A DNA stretch of 57,491 nucleotides from Syntrophaceae bacterium (GTDB taxonomy: Bacteria > Desulfobacterota > Syntrophia > Syntrophales > Smithellaceae). Under the pieces are notes generated by a model. That model did no database searches, was not told the DNA's origin, and saw only the letters and a list, made by a program, of their open reading frames with translations. The stretch covers positions 1 to 57,491 of the forward strand of contig PLGI01000075.1 of the NCBI GenBank assembly GCA_003139775.1. Direction: 5' to 3'. Position 1 is the first letter of the stretch. The number at the start of each line of letters is the position of its first letter. Both the position numbers and the translations under genes were made by a program. This document shows, in pieces, positions 51,322 to 57,491 of the stretch.

Positions 51322-52167
51322 TTAAATTATGTCTTCATTTCTGAAACGCCAAAATAGTAACACGCCGAGGATAAGGCCGTAGATAAGGATGTTGATGAGC
51401 GGATATATAGATCCGAATCCATGTAACCCTTCACTGCCGCCGATAAACGAAGACGCAAAATGTTGTGTGCCGGAAAGTTTCGGCCATAAATAGTAGACAA
51501 CCCTCCACCCTGTCCAGTCCGACGGCGAACCCGGTTGCTGTATCATCGCCTGAGCCATTGGACTATGGCTTATAGCGAATATCCCGTCGGCCACAAAACT
51601 AATGACGCCGATGCCCAGAACACAAAGAAATGCGACGATGTCAGGCATCAGGAGCGATAAAAGGAGCACGGCAACAACCACAAAGAGCAGGTTGAAAGAG
51701 CATAGCAAAGATGCAGCAAGGTATCCGGGCATGACAACATTCAAATTTACGGAAACAGTCAAGAATATAATGGCGTGGAGAATAAACATGAAGAAGGTCG
51801 ACAAAACCCACAGCCCGAGCACCTTGCCTACAACGTACTGCCGTCGAGTTATCGGTTTGGAAAGAATAGACGATTGCATGCCTTCATCCCGGTCGCGCTT
51901 GAACACGCGCATGGAAAGCAACGCCGCTATGAGCATCACGACCACAGCAATGAAATGAAAGGTCATTTTTGACACTGCCCCCACAATGGTTCCGGCATCG
52001 AGCGCCTCGCCGTTCACCATGTAATTTCCTTGATAACAACCGCGAATGAGAAAGACGAATACGACGCACATAACAAACATAACGACAAAGCTCCTCTGAC
52101 GAACTTCATCGGTAAGGGTATATTTCGCAATTTTAATGATGGGGGAAAGCGCTTTCGGCATTTTCAT
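51322..52167 (-). CDS. ABC-2 type transporter permease
   Basis: 281 residues, about six transmembrane helices, with a short cytoplasmic N-terminus (IIKIAKYTLTDEVRQRSF) and the conserved pattern SMRVFKRDRDEGMQSSILSKPITRRQYVVGKVLG in the first loop, as in NosY/ABC-2 permeases. It starts one base after the ATPase stop. Export substrate unknown. Confidence 0.85.
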   Translation of the reverse strand: MKMPKALSPIIKIAKYTLTDEVRQRSFVVMFVMCVVFVFLIRGCYQGNYMVNGEALDAGTIVGAVSKMTFHFIAVVVMLIAALLSMRVFKRDRDEGMQSSILSKPITRRQYVVGKVLGLWVLSTFFMFILHAIIFLTVSVNLNVVMPGYLAASLLCSFNLLFVVVAVLLLSLLMPDIVAFLCVLGIGVISFVADGIFAISHSPMAQAMIQQPGSPSDWTGWRVVYYLWPKLSGTQHFASSFIGGSEGLHGFGSIYPLINILIYGLILGVLLFWRFRNEDII

Positions 52168-52168
52168 T

Positions 52169-52873
52169 TCAACCTTTCACAAACCTGACAAACACATCTT
52201 CCAGGGTATCACCGTCCTTGACCAGAGCGGAAATTGTGTCCTTCACCAAAAGCCTGCCGCAATTTATGATTGCGGCGTTATCACATATTTTCTCAACTTC
52301 CGACAGCAGGTGTGAATTCAGAAAGATAGTCATCCCTTGCTTTTTAAGCGATTCTAAAAGCTGGCGTATTTCTCTGATCCCGATGGGATCAAGGCCGGAG
52401 GTGGGTTCATCAAGAATTAACAGCTTCGGATTTCCTATGAGCGCGGCGCCTAGTCCGAACCGTTGAATCATGCCTTTGGAATAGGTGTTCGCTTTGGTGT
52501 GTTCCCTGCCCTGCATGCCGATAAGCTCAACGATGCGCCTGCATTGATCAGTCGCCTCGGATCGGCTCATATCCAATAGTTCCGCACAGCGTTGCAAATA
52601 TTGCCATCCGGAAAGATATGGAGGAATATGATAGTTCTCCGCCAGATAACCGACCGCCGTACGGCTTGCCGCATGTTTGCTGGGAAGACCGTTTACCGAC
52701 AAGCTTCCCGCTGTCGGCTGTGTAAAGTCCAACAGCATCTTAACAATTGTCGTCTTTCCCGCGCCATTGGGTCCAAGAAGAGCAAAATACTCACCTGCCT
52801 TGACGGAAAAGGAGACATTGTCAACGGCGGCAAGAGAACCATATCTTTTGGTTACGGCGTTCAATTCAATCAT
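52169..52873 (-). CDS. ABC transporter ATP-binding protein, probably translated from a leaderless mRNA
   Basis: 234 residues. Walker A GPNGAGKTT, Q-loop near DFTQPTAG, signature YSKGMIQRFGLGAA (an uncommon SKGM form), Walker B LLILDEPTSGLDP and a switch His in NSHLLSEVE. It pairs with the ABC-2 permease encoded next. A perfect promoter lies so close that only TCTTTT separates the -10 hexamer from the ATG; the predicted first transcribed base is the A of the start codon and no ribosome site is possible. Confidence 0.92.
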   Translation of the reverse strand: MIELNAVTKRYGSLAAVDNVSFSVKAGEYFALLGPNGAGKTTIVKMLLDFTQPTAGSLSVNGLPSKHAASRTAVGYLAENYHIPPYLSGWQYLQRCAELLDMSRSEATDQCRRIVELIGMQGREHTKANTYSKGMIQRFGLGAALIGNPKLLILDEPTSGLDPIGIREIRQLLESLKKQGMTIFLNSHLLSEVEKICDNAAIINCGRLLVKDTISALVKDGDTLEDVFVRFVKG

Positions 52874-52879
52874 AAAAGA

Positions 52880-52908
52880 AGTATATGTATCCCTATTAGG
52901 TATGTCAA
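52880..52908 (-). promoter_or_regulatory. Promoter of the ABC transporter operon
   Basis: TTGACA (52908-52903), 17-base spacer, TATACT (52885-52880) on the minus strand, again with the extended TTGACATAC. Confidence 0.82.
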
Positions 52909-52992
52909 TAAAATATTAAACACAAAATGCGAGGTGTGGTGTCTATCTTGGTCATAGGACTTAAATTGTGTTTATCGTGAAAACCTGAACTT

Positions 52993-53095
52993 AAGCAATC
53001 ACTTCTTCCTGAACTGTTGTTTTTCTTATTTTCCAATTTACTCAACATTTTAATCATAAATAATTAAAAATGGCTGAACTCTAGATTAATATATG
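52993..53095. repeat. Family-D repeat, copy D2, inverted, left of cstA
   Basis: On the minus strand it reads GTTCAGCCATTTTTAATTAT, ATTAAAATGTTGAGTAAATT, AAAATAAGAAAAACAAC and GGAAGAAGTGATTGCTT, matching D3 in the same order. Confidence 0.7.
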
Positions 53096-53143
53096 GTAAA
53101 ATTACAAAATATTTGTTTTTTCTGAGAAGGGTGGAAATGTTTC

Positions 53144-54985
53144 ATGAGTGCATTATATTTGATGATTGGTGCTTTATGTTGTTTTGTTTTGGCGTATCGT
53201 TATTATGCTGCGTTCATCGCCGCAAAGGTTCTTATGCTGGACGACAGGAATATCTCACCGTCCATTTCCTGCAATGACGGCCAGAATTATGTCCCCACCA
53301 ATAAGTGGATCGTTTTCGGCCATCATTTTGCCGCCATCGCCGGTGCGGGGCCACTGATTGGACCGGTTCTGGCCGCCCAGTATGGCTGGGGACCGGGCTT
53401 TTTCTGGATTCTGCTGGGAAGCGTCTTTGCCGGTTGCGTTCATGACATGATTATTCTTTTCGCATCCTATCGCCACCAGGGACAATCCCTGTCTGTCATC
53501 GCCGAAAAGGATGTCGGCAAGATCACCGGCGGCGTAACGGCGGTCGTAATCCTCTTCATCATCATCGTCGCTCTGGCCGGGCTGGGTGTAGCCGTGGTCA
53601 ACGCCCTGTTCAACAATCCCTGGGGCGTCTTCTCCATTGCCATGACGATTCCCATCGCGATGTGCATCGGTGTCTACATGTTCAAGATCAAACCGGGAGC
53701 GATTCTTTCCGGATCCATCGCCGGATTCATCCTGGTTTGCGCCGCTGTACTTGTAGGCCCCTTTGTTGCCGACTCCGGCCTTGCCTCCTGGTTTACCTTC
53801 AGCAAAAAGGAAGTGTCCGTCCTTCTGCCTCTCTATGGTTTCTGTGCAGCAGCCATTCCCGTCTGGCTCCTCCTCGCCCCGCGGGACTATCTCAGCACCT
53901 TCATGAAGATCGGCGTCATTGCCGCCCTGGCGATTGGCCTTTTCTTCGTGAACCCTACGATAAAGATGCCCTTCACCACACAGTTCCTGTCTGGCGGCGG
54001 TCCGATCATCTCCGGTCCCTGGTGGCCCTATGTGTTCATTACCATCGCCTGCGGCGCTATTTCGGGATTCCACTCCCTCATCGGATCGGGAACGACGCCG
54101 AAGATGATCGAACATGAAACAGAGATCACCTTTATCGGCTACGGCGCCATGTTGACAGAGGCTTTCGTAAGCATCATGGCCCTGCTCTCCGCCATCACTC
54201 TCAATCCGAGCGATTATTATGCTATCAATACCTCCGCCGATGTCTATGCGAAACTGAAGATGACCGTCGTCGATCTGCCGGTCCTCAGTCAGTTGGTCGG
54301 GCTGGACATTGCCCATCGCCCGGGTGGCGGCATCTCCCTGGCCGTGGGCATGGCCCATGTCTTTGCCAATGTCGGCGAGAGGCTCCGGCATACGATGAAA
54401 TACTGGTTCCAGTTCATCATCATGTTCGAGGCTTTGTTTATCCTGACTACCATCGACGCCGGAACGCGTGTGGCCCGCTACATCCTCCAGGATATTCTCG
54501 GCTATGTCTTCAAGCCCCTCAGCAGGAAAGACTGGATTCCCGGCACAGTGTTGTGCAGCGCCCTCGTTTCCTTAACCTGGGGTTATTTGCTATACACGGG
54601 CGACATTTCTTCCATCTGGCCGATGTTCGGCGCCACGAACCAGACCTTGTCCGCCCTGGCACTGGCCATCGGTACGACCATCATTTTAAGGATCGGGCAG
54701 AAAAAGATCTACGCGCTGATCACCTTTGTTCCCTGTACCTTTGTGACAGTCACCACGTTCGCGGCGGGAATCATGAACGTCCAGATGTACCTTGCCAGGA
54801 ATCAGATGCTGAACGCTTGGTTGAGCATCGGCATTATCGTGCTTGTGATCATCATCATTGCGGACAACGTCCGTGTCTGGATGAAGCTGCTCAAGACCGA
54901 CAAACCCATCGGCATGAATGTTGAGCGTGACACCGTTTACTGTCCGACGATTTCTCCTGATGCGCCGCCCGACGCGAGGCCATGA
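53144..54985 (+). CDS. cstA: CstA family peptide/pyruvate transporter (carbon starvation protein)
   Basis: 613 residues with about 16 hydrophobic helices. Family-typical segments: DDRNISPSISCNDGQNYVPT, GHHFAAIAGAGPLIGPVLAAQYGWGPG (about 59-85), SGFHSLIGSGTTPKM (near 308) and WPMFGATNQTLSALAL (near 495). CstA proteins take up peptides or pyruvate on starvation. Its codon third positions are richer in G/C than the genes to the left, and it is framed by inverted D repeats, which suggests recent acquisition. No btsSR-type sensor is adjacent. Confidence 0.94.
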   Translation: MSALYLMIGALCCFVLAYRYYAAFIAAKVLMLDDRNISPSISCNDGQNYVPTNKWIVFGHHFAAIAGAGPLIGPVLAAQYGWGPGFFWILLGSVFAGCVHDMIILFASYRHQGQSLSVIAEKDVGKITGGVTAVVILFIIIVALAGLGVAVVNALFNNPWGVFSIAMTIPIAMCIGVYMFKIKPGAILSGSIAGFILVCAAVLVGPFVADSGLASWFTFSKKEVSVLLPLYGFCAAAIPVWLLLAPRDYLSTFMKIGVIAALAIGLFFVNPTIKMPFTTQFLSGGGPIISGPWWPYVFITIACGAISGFHSLIGSGTTPKMIEHETEITFIGYGAMLTEAFVSIMALLSAITLNPSDYYAINTSADVYAKLKMTVVDLPVLSQLVGLDIAHRPGGGISLAVGMAHVFANVGERLRHTMKYWFQFIIMFEALFILTTIDAGTRVARYILQDILGYVFKPLSRKDWIPGTVLCSALVSLTWGYLLYTGDISSIWPMFGATNQTLSALALAIGTTIILRIGQKKIYALITFVPCTFVTVTTFAAGIMNVQMYLARNQMLNAWLSIGIIVLVIIIIADNVRVWMKLLKTDKPIGMNVERDTVYCPTISPDAPPDARP

Positions 54986-55049
54986 TTTCATAACTTAATT
55001 GCTTTTTAATCGAATAGAGGACTATTGATCTCCCCTTAAATATTTAAAA

Positions 55050-55140
55050 ATTAGATTCAGCCATTTTTTGATTCTTTCCGATTGAAATGTTGTGTGAATT
55101 GAGAAAATAAGAAAAACAACATTAGGAAGAAGTTATTGCT
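55050..55140. repeat. Family-D repeat, copy D3, right of cstA
   Basis: AGATTCAGCCATTTTTTGAT, CCGATTGAAATGTTGTGTGA, GAGAAAATAAGAAAAACAAC and AGGAAGAAGTTATTGCT. Inverted relative to D2. The rest of the 250-base gap between cstA and the protease shows nothing else. Confidence 0.7.
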
Positions 55141-55236
55141 GAAAACATCTTGTGTTCAGGGTGGCTGATTGTGATAAATCATTTAATGCGGGTTGAAATG
55201 TGCGTGCTCTTAGTTGCTTATCATCCGGTCATGCAT

Positions 55237-57369
55237 TCAACGTCCGGGTATACCAGCCTCGGCGTGCAGCACCGGCGGCGCACGCAGGGCTGACCCCAGC
55301 GTCACCATATCGAGGAGAACGTTGACGCTCTCGTTCACGAACGGAACATACTGGTCCCTGGCTTTCTTCTTAAGCTCGGTCGGCGTTTCCTTCTTCTTGA
55401 CGCCGCCTTCCTTCTCCACCTCCTTGCGTAAGTCGGCGAGTCGGATGACACCCTTCTTGCCGGCGGCCTCTTTGTTGTTCTTGATAATCTCGGCAAACTT
55501 AGCATCTTTGGCGACCCGGGCCTGGGACCTTGCTGCCAGCTTCGCGAGCAGGGGCTGCTCCATAGGTTTCCATAGTGGCGCGGCGTCTCCCTGCACGCCG
55601 AGGAAGGGTGTAATTGCCTGGGCCGGAAGCGGGTAATCAAGGGCCTTTTCACCAACATCTTCGAGAATGAACCAGATAGGCAGCCGCACATCTGCTTCCA
55701 CGCCAATTTTCTGCGTAGACTTGCCTCCGGGCAGGAAATACAGACTCGTGGTGACTTTCATGGCGCCCAGTTCCCAGGGCAGAGGCGTCAGTTCCTGCAC
55801 GGACCCCTTGCCGAAGGTATGGTCCGACCCGACGATCACAGCGCGATGGTAGTCTTTGAGAGCGCCCGCCACGATCTCGCTTGCCGATGCGCTCAAGCGG
55901 CTCGTCAGCACGACAAGGGGGCCCGTATAGACCGCGCGGGGGTCTTCCGCAGGGAACGCAATCACTTTGCGCTTGTCGCCTTCCGTCCCCGAGGAGGCAG
56001 AACCATTGGCAAGAATCGTCACCTGCTCGCGTATGTCTTTGGTCGCCACGACTCCGCCCTTGTCAAGAAAAAGGCCGGCAAGGCGCACCGCCTCCGTGAG
56101 CAGGCCTCCCCCATTGCGCGACAGGTCCAGCACGATCCCATCGACATGCTGACGTTTGGCCTCAGCGAGAAGGCTTTTCACGTCTTCATAGCAGGATTTA
56201 TTTTCCTTCTCGTCGCCATAAAAGGAAGGAAGATCGATCACGCCGAAATGATACTGCCGGCCGGCCACAGTCCGTGTCTCATAGGAGATTTTGGCTTCCT
56301 GCTCCTTGATGTCGATCTTGTCGCGCGTGATCGTGGCGGCAAAGCGGTTCGTGTGTTCCGCCTGCCGCAGGATTGTCAGGGTTACCTGCGTGTCTTTCTT
56401 GCCGCGGATCATCTTGATAATGTCGTGCAGGTCCATGTCGATGACGTTAACGGGCTTTTCCCCTTCCTGGGCCACGGCGATGATCTTGTCCTTCGGCTTC
56501 AGCAGTCCCGAACGCTCGGCGCCTCCCCCGGGGATCAACTCCTCAATGACGGTAAAGCCATTGTCACTGCTGAGGACGGCCCCGATCCCCTCCAGAGAAA
56601 GCTGCATCTGAATCCGGAGGTCCTCAAAGTCTTCGGGAGGCAGGTAGCTCGTGTGCGGATCCAGAGCCAGGGCGAATGCCTCGGCGAAGCTCGTAATGAG
56701 CTTTTCAGAATTGCGCTCGACCACCCGCATCGTCTGCAGCTCGTAGCGGTGAATCTGCTGCTTCTTGGCCTCCGCCAAGTCGACGCCTGCCAACAGAGCA
56801 TTTTCAATCTGGAATTGCACAATCTTTCTCAAGAGCGCATGCTTTTCCGCCGTCGTCTTCACATAGGGGCGCTTGTTCACGTTAACATTCAGCTCCACCG
56901 TCTCGTCGAGTCGGTAGTCCGGCCCCAGAATCTTTTTGACAATGGCCTCAGTCTCCCGCGCCCGCGCGACGAGTATGTCGTATACCTGAATAAGCGAAGC
57001 ACAGTCGCCCGCTTGTACGCTTGCAAACACGCCTTGCAGAACCGGCTTTAGCCTTTCCAAATCGGACTCGTACAGCAGCGTTTTAGAGGGGTCCAGACTC
57101 TTGATCATCTGGTCGATGGCGTGAGTCTTGATCTCCCCGGTCATCTTCTTCATCTCGTAGTGGTTGTCCAGGAACATTCCCATCAGCATGGGCAGGCGGC
57201 GGCATGTAAGGTTTTCAGCCACTGAGGAAATGGGCAACAACAAGATCAGCAGCAGAATCAGCAGCAGCTTCTGGAAACATAACCCGCCCTTGCTGCTGAA
57301 ACGGGTATGGTGATTGTCTCCGTGGGTATTTTCGGAGATGTTTTCGTCTCTTCTATCGCACATGCTCAT
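55237..57369 (-). CDS. prc: Tail-specific (C-terminal processing) protease
   Basis: 710 residues. A charged N-terminus, then a membrane or signal helix (about 33-50, LLLILLLILLLPISSVA). Prc N-terminal helical domain, a PDZ domain (about 240-330, IGAVLSSDNGFTVIEELIPGG), then the S41 catalytic core with nucleophile Ser in RLSASASEIVAGAL and the Lys in GKGSVQEL about 25 residues on. The C-terminal helical part (DUF3340-like, KKARDQYVPFVNESVNVLLDM) ends it. It degrades proteins with nonpolar tails in the periplasm. G/C-rich codons like cstA. Confidence 0.93.
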   Translation of the reverse strand: MSMCDRRDENISENTHGDNHHTRFSSKGGLCFQKLLLILLLILLLPISSVAENLTCRRLPMLMGMFLDNHYEMKKMTGEIKTHAIDQMIKSLDPSKTLLYESDLERLKPVLQGVFASVQAGDCASLIQVYDILVARARETEAIVKKILGPDYRLDETVELNVNVNKRPYVKTTAEKHALLRKIVQFQIENALLAGVDLAEAKKQQIHRYELQTMRVVERNSEKLITSFAEAFALALDPHTSYLPPEDFEDLRIQMQLSLEGIGAVLSSDNGFTVIEELIPGGGAERSGLLKPKDKIIAVAQEGEKPVNVIDMDLHDIIKMIRGKKDTQVTLTILRQAEHTNRFAATITRDKIDIKEQEAKISYETRTVAGRQYHFGVIDLPSFYGDEKENKSCYEDVKSLLAEAKRQHVDGIVLDLSRNGGGLLTEAVRLAGLFLDKGGVVATKDIREQVTILANGSASSGTEGDKRKVIAFPAEDPRAVYTGPLVVLTSRLSASASEIVAGALKDYHRAVIVGSDHTFGKGSVQELTPLPWELGAMKVTTSLYFLPGGKSTQKIGVEADVRLPIWFILEDVGEKALDYPLPAQAITPFLGVQGDAAPLWKPMEQPLLAKLAARSQARVAKDAKFAEIIKNNKEAAGKKGVIRLADLRKEVEKEGGVKKKETPTELKKKARDQYVPFVNESVNVLLDMVTLGSALRAPPVLHAEAGIPGR

Positions 57370-57447
57370 GTTCTCTGTTCTTCCCGCCGTATCGGGGCAC
57401 GGCTGTCCATTCTTTTTTTGCTCTATATGAGAAATTATACAATTGTG

Positions 57448-57476
57448 AGATTAGAAGGGTGGAAGTGTTCTGTCAA
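57448..57476 (-). promoter_or_regulatory. Possible promoter of the tail-specific protease gene
   Basis: TTGACA (57476-57471), 17-base spacer, TAATCT (57453-57448) on the minus strand, 80 bases before the start codon. Confidence 0.55.
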
Positions 57477-57491
57477 GAGAAAAAGAAAAAC

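Noticed and set aside
53255..54391. Minus-strand frame of 378 codons
   Set aside because: Antisense shadow of cstA; Asp/Gly/His-rich, no hydrophobic core.
52993..55140. Integron cassette with attC sites around cstA
   Set aside because: The D repeats do not show paired RYYYAAC and GTTRRRY core sites, and no integrase gene is nearby.
55819..57051. Plus-strand frame of 410 codons
   Set aside because: Antisense shadow of the tail-specific protease; His/Arg-rich sequence without domains.

Overview
The window reads like the chromosome of an anaerobic, probably syntrophic deltaproteobacterium (Syntrophales-like: Syntrophus or Smithella relatives). This is inferred from a tungsten aldehyde oxidoreductase family gene, an electron-bifurcating Flx-Hdr plus Nfn operon, an aromatic pathway operon typical of free-living bacteria, and abundant dispersed palindromic repeats. 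No rRNA or tRNA gene was found, so the taxonomy is a guess.

Layout. 0.1-5.1 kb: AOR-family oxidoreductase (minus), divergent from an SCP2-like lipid-binding protein and an M24 aminopeptidase-fold protein, then a LysE exporter. 5.1-14.0 kb: one long minus-strand redox operon, HdrCB fusion - HdrA - MvhD/FlxD - FlxC - FlxB - FlxA - NfnA - NfnB, which would join NADH, NADPH, ferredoxin and thiol/disulfide pools. 14.6-21 kb: engB, a lone SIR2-like gene enclosed by two nearly identical inverted copies of a palindromic repeat, and a membrane protein / sensor kinase / sigma54 activator operon. 21-25 kb: an isolated ATP synthase c subunit gene, an orphan Cache receptor, a small membrane protein and AtpZ, interspersed with repeat arrays. 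25.2-30.8 kb: rnpB (minus) and the conserved rpmH-rnpA-yidD-yidC-jag-mnmE group. 31-33.5 kb: secreted proteins of unknown role.

34-45.2 kb is a long minus-strand operon: attenuator leader, aroF, aroB, pheA, aroDE (fused), aroA, aroK, aroC, tyrA, then a sirtuin, an NRDE/TANGO2 protein and a histone-deacetylase-fold protein. It covers the shikimate pathway to chorismate and both the Phe and Tyr branches. Its promoter is followed by a 32-codon leader with Tyr/Trp/Phe at seven of nine consecutive positions and two terminator hairpins built from interchangeable GCCATGG arms. This is a textbook-type attenuator and the clearest regulatory find in the window. 45.7-48.4 kb: ornithine decarboxylase plus homospermidine synthase under a consensus promoter.

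48.4-57.5 kb looks accessory: a decayed hydrolase pseudogene, a D-Ala-D-Ala peptidase-fold gene, an ABC transporter whose ATPase gene is probably leaderless, a GC-richer cstA bracketed by inverted short repeats, and a tail-specific protease. Several promoters share an extended TTGACATAC -35 element with a 17-base spacer. At least four dispersed repeat families (A-D below) fill the intergenic space and seem to have shaped the gene order. All functional assignments are from reading the sequence; no database search was run.
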